A DNA stretch of 64,000 bases from CAWGJC01 sp965276665 (lineage in GTDB: Bacteria; Pseudomonadota; Alphaproteobacteria; Acetobacterales; Acetobacteraceae). Position 1 is the first letter of the stretch; each line of letters starts with the position of its first letter. The DNA is taken from positions 186,001-250,000 of the forward strand of contig OZ255620.1 in assembly GCA_965276665.1 (NCBI GenBank), given 5' to 3'. Position numbers and translations under genes: made by a program. The notes below the pieces were generated by a model. The model saw only the letters and a program-made list of their open reading frames with translations. It was not told where the DNA came from and did not search any database. This document shows positions 49,574-57,161 of the stretch, one piece after another.

Positions 49574-50497
49574 CAACGCCACCCGAAGCCGGGCGCCGAG
49601 TTCACCGATGATGCCGCGGCGGAAGGCGATGACGCAGATGATGAAGATGGCGCCTTGGGTGACAGTGACCCAGGAGCCGAACTGCGCGAGGTAGTTTTCC
49701 ATCGCGGTGATGATCAGCGCGCCGACGACCGGTCCGAAGATCGTGCCCAGGCCGCCGAGCAGTGTCATCAGCACGACGTCCCCTGAGGTCGAGAAATTGA
49801 CGTCGGTGAGGGTTGCGATGCCGAAGACAAGCGCGAGCAGGCTGCCCGCGAGACCCGAGAGCGTCGCGGAGAGCACGAAGGCGAGCAGCTTGTAGCTGTC
49901 GGTGCGGTAGCCGAGCGAGGTCGCGCGTGGCTCGTTCTCGCGAATCGCTTTCATCACCTGGCCGAAGGGCGAGTGGACGATGCGCTGGATCAGCAGGAAG
50001 CCGCCCAGGAACACGGCGGCGACCAGCCAGTACATCGCCATGTCGTTGCCGAGCGGGATGCGGCCGAACAGGGCGCCGCGCGGCACTTGCTGGATGCCGT
50101 TCTCGCCGCCGGTGAACGGGATCTCGACGCAGAAGAAATAGACCATCTGGGCGAGCGCCAGCGTGATCATCGCGAAGGAGATGCCCTCGCGGCGGATCGC
50201 GAGCCAGCCGATGACGAGCCCGAGCGCCGCCCCGGTGGCGGCGCCGGCGAGCAGCGCCACTTCCGGCGTCGCCCCCCACCAGCGGGCGGTGAAGGCGGCG
50301 ACGTAGCTGCCCATGCCGAAGAAGGCGGCGTGGCCGAAAGACATCAGCCCGACATAGCCGAGCAGCAGGTTGAAGGCGCAAGCGAACAGCGCGAAGCAGA
50401 GCACCTTCATCAGGAAGACGGGATAGAGCACGAAGGGCGAGACGATCAGCGCCGCGATCATCAGCGCGAGCGCGACCATCTGCGGCCGCCGCGTCAC
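49571..50497 (-). CDS. livM: Branched-chain amino acid-type ABC transporter permease LivM
   Basis: A 308-residue membrane permease with about nine hydrophobic segments. The LivM signature FNLLLGYVGLMSFGHAAFFG (about residues 35-54) and the EAA-like loop VMKAIRENEPRATSLGYRTD (about 187-206) are present. The start is a GTG at 50497 (VTRRPQMVALALM), overlapping the livH stop by four bases; a longer open frame upstream is a shadow of livH. It is the last gene of a livG-livF-binding protein-livH-livM series on the minus strand. Its TGA stop is the outer end of the long inverted repeat. Confidence 0.9.
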   Translation of the reverse strand: MTRRPQMVALALMIAALIVSPFVLYPVFLMKVLCFALFACAFNLLLGYVGLMSFGHAAFFGMGSYVAAFTARWWGATPEVALLAGAATGAALGLVIGWLAIRREGISFAMITLALAQMVYFFCVEIPFTGGENGIQQVPRGALFGRIPLGNDMAMYWLVAAVFLGGFLLIQRIVHSPFGQVMKAIRENEPRATSLGYRTDSYKLLAFVLSATLSGLAGSLLALVFGIATLTDVNFSTSGDVVLMTLLGGLGTIFGPVVGALIITAMENYLAQFGSWVTVTQGAIFIICVIAFRRGIIGELGARLRVAL

Positions 50498-51381
50498 GCG
50501 GTGCGTCCGAACAGCCCGGCGGGCCGCGCGAGCAGCACGATCACCATCACCACGAAGACCACGGTCGCCGAGGCCTGCGGGTAGAACACCTTGGTCAGCC
50601 CTTCGACGATGCCGAGGCCGAAACCCGACACGATCGAGCCGAGGATCGAGCCCATGCCGCCGATCACCACCACCGCGAAGACGGTGATGATGAAGTTCGC
50701 TCCCATGTTCGGGTTCACCGAATAGATCGGCGCGGCGAGCACGCCGGCGAAGGCCGCCAGCCCGACGCCGGCCGCATAGGTGAGAGCCACGAGCCGCGGC
50801 ACGTTGACGCCGAAGGCCTGCACCAGCGGCGCGTTCTCGGTAGCGGCGCGCAGCGTGGCGCCGAGCGAGGTTTTCTCGATCACGATCCAGGTGCCGAGGC
50901 AGACGATCAGGGCGGCGACCACCACCCAGCCGCGATAATTCGGCATGAACATGAAGCCGAGATCGGTGCCGCCCTGCAGCACGGCCGGAATCTCGTAAGG
51001 CAGGCCGGAGGAGCCGAACTCGTTGCGGAACAGCCCTTCGATCACCAGCGACAGCCCGAAGGTGAGCAGCAGGCCGTAGAGCGGATCGAGCCCGTAAAGC
51101 CGGCGGATCAGCACGCGTTCGAGCAGCAGCCCGAACGCGCCGACGATGATGGGCGCGATGATCAGCGCCCACCAATAACCGACGCCGAGATAGGTCAGGA
51201 TCATCCAAGCGACAAAGGCGCCCATCATGAACAGCGAGCCATGCGCGAAGTTGATGATGTTCAGCAGCCCGAAGATCACCGCGAGCCCAAGCGAGAGCAG
51301 CGCATAGAACGCGCCGTTGATCAGCCCGAGAAGCAATTGCCCGAACAGCAGCGGTCCGGGCACGCCGAACAGGCTGAACAT
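50494..51381 (-). CDS. livH: Branched-chain amino acid-type ABC transporter permease LivH
   Basis: A 295-residue permease with eight or so membrane helices. It carries the LivH-type GLINGAFYALLSLGLAVIFG (about residues 20-39) and IINFAHGSLFMMGAF (about 42-56) motifs, the cytoplasmic loop TSLGATLRAATENAPLVQAF (about 171-190) and GGMGSILGSIVSGFGLGIVE near the C terminus. It pairs with LivM to form the channel for an amide, amino acid or other small polar substrate. It lies 10 bases downstream of the binding-protein gene and overlaps livM by four bases. Confidence 0.92.
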   Translation of the reverse strand: MFSLFGVPGPLLFGQLLLGLINGAFYALLSLGLAVIFGLLNIINFAHGSLFMMGAFVAWMILTYLGVGYWWALIIAPIIVGAFGLLLERVLIRRLYGLDPLYGLLLTFGLSLVIEGLFRNEFGSSGLPYEIPAVLQGGTDLGFMFMPNYRGWVVVAALIVCLGTWIVIEKTSLGATLRAATENAPLVQAFGVNVPRLVALTYAAGVGLAAFAGVLAAPIYSVNPNMGANFIITVFAVVVIGGMGSILGSIVSGFGLGIVEGLTKVFYPQASATVVFVVMVIVLLARPAGLFGRTA

Positions 51382-51391
51382 CGTCCCGCGG

Positions 51392-52609
51392 TCAGGATTT
51401 CACGAGCGGGCAGCCGCCCTGCGCGAGCGGCTTGAACGCCTCGTCGGCCGGGGTGGTCACGAGAAGCTTGTAGTAATCCCAAGGATATTTGCTCTCCTCC
51501 GGCGTTTTCACCTGGAACAGATAGGTGGGGAAGAGCCCCCGCCCGTCCTGGCGGATGGAGCCATGGCCGAACGCGTCGTCATCGGTCGGCGTCGCCTTCA
51601 TGCGCGCGACCACCGCGGCGCCGTCCTGCTTGGCCTGCGCCGCACCCAGCGCCGCGACCGCCTTCAGGTAATGCAGCGTGCCGGCGTAGCACCCGGCATG
51701 ATCCATGTTCGGATAATTGTTCGGCGTCTTCGCCTTCACGCGATTGGTGAAAGCCCGCGTGCGGTCGTTCATGTCCCAGTAGAATGTCTCGGTCAGCACG
51801 AGCCCCTTCGCGGTGGCGAGGCCGAGCCCGTGCACGTCGCTCAGGAACATCAGCAGGGCGGCGATCTTCATGTTGCGGGTGAGGCCGAACTCGACCGCCT
51901 GCTTGATGCTGTTGACGGTGTCGGCGCCGGCATTCGCGAGGCCGAGCACCTTCGCCCGGCTCGCCTGCGCGGCGACGAGAAAGGAGGAGAAATCCGTGGT
52001 GCCGGGAAACGGATAGGGCGAGGCGCCGAGCACCTTGCCGCCCGCCGCGGTGACGAAGCTCGTCGCGTCGCGCTGCAATTGCTGGCCGAACACGTAATCG
52101 GCGGTGATGAAATACCAGCTGTCGCCGCCGGTCTTGACCATCGCGCCGCCGGTCGATTTCGCGAGCGCGTAGGTGTCGTAGGTCCACTGCACGGTGTTGG
52201 GCGTGCATTGCGCTCCGGTGAGGTCGGTCGTGCCGGCGCCCGAATTGATGTATGCCTTGTTCTTCTCCTTCACCACGGAATTCACTGCGAGCGCGACGGA
52301 AGAGGTCGGCACGTCGATGACGAGATCGACACCGTCGCGGTCGAACCATTGGCGCACGATGCCCGAGGCGAGATCGGGCTTGTTCTGGTGGTCGGCGGAG
52401 ACGACATCGATGTTGAAGCCGTGGCTGCCGAAATCCTGCACCGCCTGCTGCGTGCAGACCACCGAGGTGCGGCCGCCTGTGTCGCGATACGGGCCGGACA
52501 TGTCGTTGAGCACGCCGATCTTGATCGTCGGCGTCTGCGCGCGGGCGCGGACAAGCGGCAATGAAGCCGCGACGGCGCTGCCGAGCAGCGTGCGGCGGTC
52601 GATTGGCAT
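51392..52609 (-). CDS. ABC transporter substrate-binding protein (Leu/Ile/Val-binding type)
   Basis: A 405-residue periplasmic binding protein of type I fold. The N terminus has a twin-arginine-like export signal (MPIDRRTLLGSAVAASLPLV), then KIGVLNDMSGPYRDTGG at the start of the first lobe and PYPFPGTTDFSSFLVAAQAS at the hinge side. Closest in pattern to the 'amide/urea/aromatic' group of HAAT binding proteins. The ATG at 52609 is preceded by AGGAGG, an ideal ribosome-binding site, which decides the start. It supplies the liv-type permeases and ATPases on both sides. The ligand cannot be predicted; branched-chain amino acids should not be assumed. Confidence 0.9.
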   Translation of the reverse strand: MPIDRRTLLGSAVAASLPLVRARAQTPTIKIGVLNDMSGPYRDTGGRTSVVCTQQAVQDFGSHGFNIDVVSADHQNKPDLASGIVRQWFDRDGVDLVIDVPTSSVALAVNSVVKEKNKAYINSGAGTTDLTGAQCTPNTVQWTYDTYALAKSTGGAMVKTGGDSWYFITADYVFGQQLQRDATSFVTAAGGKVLGASPYPFPGTTDFSSFLVAAQASRAKVLGLANAGADTVNSIKQAVEFGLTRNMKIAALLMFLSDVHGLGLATAKGLVLTETFYWDMNDRTRAFTNRVKAKTPNNYPNMDHAGCYAGTLHYLKAVAALGAAQAKQDGAAVVARMKATPTDDDAFGHGSIRQDGRGLFPTYLFQVKTPEESKYPWDYYKLLVTTPADEAFKPLAQGGCPLVKS

Positions 52610-52633
52610 GGGTATTTTCCTCCTCAATTTCTG

Positions 52634-53326
52634 TCAGACGCCGAGATAGGCGTGCAGCCGGCCGGTTTCGGCGCCGAGCCGATCATTGGGGACCATGTCG
52701 ACGACGCGCCCGTGCTCGACTACGTAGTGACGGTCGGCGACGGTCGCGGCGAAGCGGAAATTTTGCTCGACCAGCAGCACGGTGAAGCCGCGCGTCTTGA
52801 TTTCTCGAATCGTGCGGCCGATCTGCTGCACGATAACCGGGGCCAGCCCTTCCGTCGGCTCGTCGAGCAGGAGGAGGCGCGCGCCGGTGCGCAGGATGCG
52901 GGCGATCGCGAGCATCTGCTGCTCCCCGCCGGAGAGCTTGGTGCCCGGGCTGCGCGCGCGCTCCCTGAGGTTCGGGAACAGCGCATGGATGGTCGGCAGA
53001 TCGAGGCCGCCCGCGCGGATCACCGGCGGCAAAAGCAAATTCTCGGTCACGTCGAGCGTCGCGAAGATACCGCGCTCCTCGGGGCAGAAAGCGATCCCGG
53101 CGCGGGCGATGGCATCGGGGCGCTGGCGGATCACCTCGCGCCCGGCAAACCGGATCGCTCCTTCGCGCCGTTTCACGAGCCCCATGATCGAGCGCAGGAT
53201 CGTCGTCTTTCCCGCGCCGTTGCGGCCGAGCAGGGTCACCACCTCGCCTTCCTGCACATCGAAATCGACGCCATGCAGCACATGGCTTTCGCCGTACCAG
53301 GCGTTCAGCCCGGCGACCTCAAGCAT
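52634..53326 (-). CDS. livF: ABC transporter ATP-binding protein LivF
   Basis: A 230-residue ABC ATPase. Walker A is LLGRNGAGKTT (about residues 33-43), the signature is LSGGEQQMLAIAR (about 132-144), Walker B with catalytic Glu is LLLLDEPTEGLAP (about 152-164), and the switch His is in LLVEQNFRF (Gln-Asn in place of the more common His-Asn pair, as is normal for LivF). I chose the ATG at 53326, 8 bases inside the livG end; a TTG four codons earlier is possible. It powers the LivH/LivM permease together with LivG. Confidence 0.92.
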   Translation of the reverse strand: MLEVAGLNAWYGESHVLHGVDFDVQEGEVVTLLGRNGAGKTTILRSIMGLVKRREGAIRFAGREVIRQRPDAIARAGIAFCPEERGIFATLDVTENLLLPPVIRAGGLDLPTIHALFPNLRERARSPGTKLSGGEQQMLAIARILRTGARLLLLDEPTEGLAPVIVQQIGRTIREIKTRGFTVLLVEQNFRFAATVADRHYVVEHGRVVDMVPNDRLGAETGRLHAYLGV

Positions 53327-54071
53327 CGGGCGATCCAAGGTAGGCGGCGATCACCTCCTCGTTCCGCGAGATCGCCGCGTAATCGCCTTCCGCCAGCACG
53401 CGGCCGCGCGTGAGCACGGTGATGGTGTCGCACAGGCCTTCGACGACGGAGAGGTTGTGCTCCACCATCAGGATGGTGCGCCCGGCGCGCACGCGGCCGA
53501 TCAGCGCGACGATGCGGGAGACATCCTCCTGCGTCATGCCGGCGGTCGGCTCGTCGAGCAGCATGAGCGCCGGATCGAGCGCCAGCGTGGTCGCGATCTC
53601 GAGCGCGCGCTTGCGTCCATAGGGGAGTTGTGCTGCCGGCGTTTCCGCCCAATTGTCGAGCCCGACATCGCCGAGCAGTGCTTCCGCCCGCGCATCGAGC
53701 CCGCGCAGCGCCCGTTCCGAGCGCCAGAAATCGAAGCTGCCGCCGCGCACCCTCTGCAAGGCGAGGCGGACGTTCTCGAGCGTGGTCAGATGCGGGAACA
53801 CCGCCGAGATCTGGAAGCTGCGCACCAGGCCGAGCCGCGCGACCGTGCAGGGGGCGAGGCGCGTGATGTCACGGCCGTTGAACCGGATGCGGCCGCCGCT
53901 CGGCTGGAGGAATTTGGTGAGCAGGTTGAAGCAGGTGGTCTTGCCGGCGCCATTCGGCCCGATCAGCGCATGGACCGAGCCGGCGCGGATGCGCAGGTCG
54001 ACGCCATTGACGGCAACGAACCCGCGAAACGCGCGGGTGAGCCCGGTCGTCTCCAGAATGGGGTCGGCCAC
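53319..54071 (-). CDS. livG: ABC transporter ATP-binding protein LivG
   Basis: A 250-residue ABC ATPase with Walker A LIGPNGAGKTT (about residues 36-46), signature LPYGRKRALEIATTLA (about 149-164), Walker B LMLLDEPTAGM (about 169-179) and switch His in MVEHNLSVV. The C-terminal EVIAAYLGSPDA is typical of LivG. The start appears to be GTG at 54071 (VADPILETTGL), the point where family similarity begins. The open frame extends far upstream without meaning. It is the first gene of the five-gene transporter operon, whose promoter should lie in 54072-54250. There a GTTAAG motif occurs twice on the minus strand, but no clear -35/-10 pair stands out. Confidence 0.9.
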   Translation of the reverse strand: MADPILETTGLTRAFRGFVAVNGVDLRIRAGSVHALIGPNGAGKTTCFNLLTKFLQPSGGRIRFNGRDITRLAPCTVARLGLVRSFQISAVFPHLTTLENVRLALQRVRGGSFDFWRSERALRGLDARAEALLGDVGLDNWAETPAAQLPYGRKRALEIATTLALDPALMLLDEPTAGMTQEDVSRIVALIGRVRAGRTILMVEHNLSVVEGLCDTITVLTRGRVLAEGDYAAISRNEEVIAAYLGSPDA

Positions 54072-54360
54072 TTCGGGTCCGTTTCGCTTTCTTGGACTGC
54101 ATGGCTGATTTGCATATTGCGAAGCCGAGCGCAACGTTTCCGCGAAATTGCCGTATCTTAACCCCTTAACATGCGGCCGAGATTCCGCCGCAATCGGCGT
54201 GTTACACTGATCCCGTAGTCCGCCGCCGGCGGCCTGGCACGGCCGTGCCTGACCACCTCTTGAGCGGCGGCTCCGCCCGCCGGGGACCGTCGCCATCCGC
54301 TTTCGGACAGCCGCCTTCACCGTCTGGTGCCGCCGAGCGGCCCGTACCGGAACACCTCTC

Positions 54361-55782
54361 GGCGCGATCGCCGCCACCACCCTGGCGCTTGCCGCCTGCA
54401 ATCTCGGCCCGGGCTATGTCCGCCCGACGGCGGACGTGCCGGCGCGCTTCCGCTCGGACGAGCCCTCCGGGGCGCCGATCTGGCCGGCGGCCGATTGGTG
54501 GCGCGGCTTCGGCTCGCCGCAGCTCGACACGCTGATGACGGCGGCGATCGCGCACAACCAGAACATCGCGGCGGCGGTCGCACAGATTCGTGAGGCCGAC
54601 GCCCAGGTGCGGATCGCCGGCGCGCCGCTGCTGCCGACGATCGGCGTCACCGGCAGCCAGAGCTGGGAGCGGGCGGGCACAGGGGGCAGTACCACCGCCT
54701 TCGGCGGCATTGCCAGCGGCGGCTCCCATTACGCAGAAAATCGCAGCTACAGCCTCGAGTTCAACGCGAGCTACGAGGTCGATTTCTGGCAGAAGAACCT
54801 GGCGACGCTGCAGGCGGCGCAGGCGGCGGCGGTCGCCAACCGCTACAACGCGCAGGTGGTGGCGCTGACCGCGGTGACCAGCGTGGCGACGACCTATTTC
54901 GACGCGCTCGGCACGCGCGACCAGCTCGGCGTCGCCGAGCGCAACCTCGCCGCCGCGCAGGACGTGCTGCGCGCGGTGCAGGGAGAGCTTGCCGCCGGCA
55001 CCGCCTCCGCGCTCGATCTCGCGCAGCAGCAGGCGCTGGTGGATGGGCTGCGCGCGGCGATCCCGGCGCTCCGCAGCACGCTTGACCAGGATGTGATCGG
55101 CCTCGGCATCCTGGCCGGCGAGCCGCCGGAGCGGATCACCCTCGACGAAGGCAGCCTGGACACCATGGATTTCCCGGTCGTCGCCCCTGGCCTGCCCTCC
55201 GACCTGCTCGCGCGGCGGCCGGACGTCGCGCAGGCGGAGGCGAGCTTGATCTCGCAGAACGGCAGCGTGCGCGCCGCCCGCGCCGCCTTCTTCCCGACGA
55301 TCAGCCTGACCGGCAGCGGCGGCTGGCAGAGCGTCGCGCTCAGCACGCTGTTCGGCCCGGGCTCGGCGATCCTGGCGCTCGGCAGCAACGTGACGCAGAC
55401 GATCTTCGACAACGGCACGCTCTCCGGCACCTATCAGCAGGCGCGCGGCCGGTTCGACGAGCTCGCCGCCGATTACCGGCAGGCGGTGCTGCAGGCCTTC
55501 ACGGATGTCGAGACCGCGCTGACCGAACTGCGCTATACGGTGGATCAGGAGGCGGCGCAGCGCCAGGCTGTGGCGAGCGCCGAACGATCGCTCGACATCT
55601 CGCGGGCGCAGCTCGAGGCGGGCACCGTCAACATCATCACCGTGCTGAACACGGAGACCACATTGTTCGGCGATCTCACCTCCCTGGAGCAGGTCCGGCT
55701 CGCCCGGTTCCTGGCTCTCGTCAACCTCTACAAGGCGCTCGGCGGCGGGTGGTCGCTGCCGGCCGCCGGAGCCTCCTCCTGA
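54361..55782 (+). CDS. Outer-membrane efflux channel, NodT-type lipoprotein; start codon unresolved
   Basis: The protein from the lipobox onward is a TolC-like outer-membrane factor of about 460 residues. It reads LALAAC (lipobox, Cys at 54397-54399), NLGPGYVRP, then two repeats of the channel fold (ADWWRGFGSPQLDTLM ... NQNIAAAVAQIREADAQVRI and LLARRPDVAQAEASLISQNG). It would carry efflux substrates across the outer membrane for the adaptor and pumps encoded next. In frame, no ATG, GTG or TTG lies between the stop at 54250-54252 and the GTG at 54436, which is already past the lipobox. A one-base change near 54358 would join it to a GTG at 54327. The coordinate given starts at the first hydrophobic signal codon. 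Confidence 0.85.
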   Translation, partial: GAIAATTLALAACNLGPGYVRPTADVPARFRSDEPSGAPIWPAADWWRGFGSPQLDTLMTAAIAHNQNIAAAVAQIREADAQVRIAGAPLLPTIGVTGSQSWERAGTGGSTTAFGGIASGGSHYAENRSYSLEFNASYEVDFWQKNLATLQAAQAAAVANRYNAQVVALTAVTSVATTYFDALGTRDQLGVAERNLAAAQDVLRAVQGELAAGTASALDLAQQQALVDGLRAAIPALRSTLDQDVIGLGILAGEPPERITLDEGSLDTMDFPVVAPGLPSDLLARRPDVAQAEASLISQNGSVRAARAAFFPTISLTGSGGWQSVALSTLFGPGSAILALGSNVTQTIFDNGTLSGTYQQARGRFDELAADYRQAVLQAFTDVETALTELRYTVDQEAAQRQAVASAERSLDISRAQLEAGTVNIITVLNTETTLFGDLTSLEQVRLARFLALVNLYKALGGGWSLPAAGASS

Positions 55783-57161
55783 TGCGCCGCGTCATCATCG
55801 TCCTGGTCTGCCTCGTTGCCCTGGTGGGCGTCGGGTACTGGATCGAGACCCATCACGGGACGTCGCAGCAGACGGCCGCCAGCGCGATCGGCGGACGCGC
55901 CAGGCGGGGCGGCAACGCGGCGGTGCCGGTGCTGGTCGCTGCGAGCAAGCAGGAGGACGTGCCGATCTACCTGAACGGGCTCGGCACCGTGCAGGCCTTC
56001 TACACGGTCACCGTGCATTCGATGATCGACGGTCCCCTTGCTTCCGTGCAGTTCACCGAGGGGCAGGACGTCAAGATCGGCGACGTGCTCGCCCGCATCG
56101 ATCCGCGCCCCTACCAGGCGGCGCTCGACCAGGCGGTGGCGAAGAAGGCGCAGGACGCGGCGACGCTCGCCAACGCGAAGCTCGATCTCATCCGCTACAG
56201 CAAGCTCGTGCAGAGCAACTACACGACGCAGCAGCAGGCGGACACGCAGCGCGCCACGGTCGCCGAGGACGAGGCGATCGTGAAGCAGGACCAGGCGCAG
56301 ATCGACACCGCGACGACCAATCTGAGCTACACGACGATCATCTCGCCGATCGTCGGCCGCACCGGCATCCGCAACGTCGATCCCGGCAACATCATCCACA
56401 CGACGGACACCAACGGTCTGGTGACGATCACCCAGCTGCAGCCGATCTCGGTGATCTTCACCCTGCCGCAGCAATCCCTGGCCGCGATCCGGACCGCCAT
56501 GCAGAACGGACCGGCCGAGGTGCTGGCGACGCCGCAGGGCAGCAATGGCAGCAACGACACCGATACCAGCGCCGCCGACAGCGCCGGCCCCGGCCTCGCC
56601 ACCGCCTCGGCCGACCCGCCCTCCGACCCTGCATCGGCCGATCCCGCGACGCCGCCCGCGCCGGCGACGGTGCTGGATCGCGGCACCGTCAGCATCCTCG
56701 ACAATCAGGTGGATAGCTCGACCGGCACGGTGCGGCTGAAGGCGACCTTCCCTAATCCGAACCTGACGCTCTGGCCGGGCGGTTTCGTCAACGTGGAGCT
56801 GCTCGCGCGCACCGCGAAGAACGCGGTCACGGTGCCGCCCGCCGCCGTGCAGCGCGGACCGCAGGGCGCCTATGTCTATGTCGTGGCCGACAACAAGGCG
56901 AGCCGGCGCAATGTCGGTGTCGGCCACCAGGATGAGGATGTCGCGATCATCACCAGCGGGCTCAAGCCCGGCGAGGACGTGGTGACGGATGGCGCTTCCC
57001 GCCTTACCGACGGGGCGACGGTCACGGTCGCGCAACCGGGCGCGCAACCAGGCGCCCAGTCCGGCGCGCAGCCCAACCCGTCATCCTCCACGCAGTCCAG
57101 CCGGCGCGGCGCCCGGCCCCCCGGCGCCGCGGCCCAGCAGAAGCGGCGCAACGCGTCGTGA
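55782..57161 (+). CDS. RND efflux periplasmic adaptor, MdtA-like
   Basis: A 459-residue membrane-fusion protein. One N-terminal anchor or signal (RRVIIVLVCLVALVGVGYWI) is followed by the lipoyl half DGPLASVQFTEGQDVKIGDV (about residues 84-103), a helical hairpin (about 108-175), INL-type second lipoyl half TTNLSYTTIISPIVGRTGIR, and the LDNQVDSSTGTVRLKATFPN stretch typical of MdtA. An acidic Ser/Asp/Pro/Ala-rich insertion of ~45 residues interrupts the beta-barrel region (nt about 56530-56668). The last ~45 residues are GAQ-type repeats and a basic Pro/Arg tail. The start ATG overlaps the channel gene stop (TGATG). The pump genes follow with a four-base overlap. Confidence 0.9.
   Translation: MRRVIIVLVCLVALVGVGYWIETHHGTSQQTAASAIGGRARRGGNAAVPVLVAASKQEDVPIYLNGLGTVQAFYTVTVHSMIDGPLASVQFTEGQDVKIGDVLARIDPRPYQAALDQAVAKKAQDAATLANAKLDLIRYSKLVQSNYTTQQQADTQRATVAEDEAIVKQDQAQIDTATTNLSYTTIISPIVGRTGIRNVDPGNIIHTTDTNGLVTITQLQPISVIFTLPQQSLAAIRTAMQNGPAEVLATPQGSNGSNDTDTSAADSAGPGLATASADPPSDPASADPATPPAPATVLDRGTVSILDNQVDSSTGTVRLKATFPNPNLTLWPGGFVNVELLARTAKNAVTVPPAAVQRGPQGAYVYVVADNKASRRNVGVGHQDEDVAIITSGLKPGEDVVTDGASRLTDGATVTVAQPGAQPGAQSGAQPNPSSSTQSSRRGARPPGAAAQQKRRNAS

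Noticed and set aside
54327..54436. Start of the outer-membrane factor at the internal GTG 54436
   Set aside because: That start lies after the lipobox cysteine and would give a cytoplasmic protein; the in-frame signal sequence upstream shows the real N terminus is earlier.
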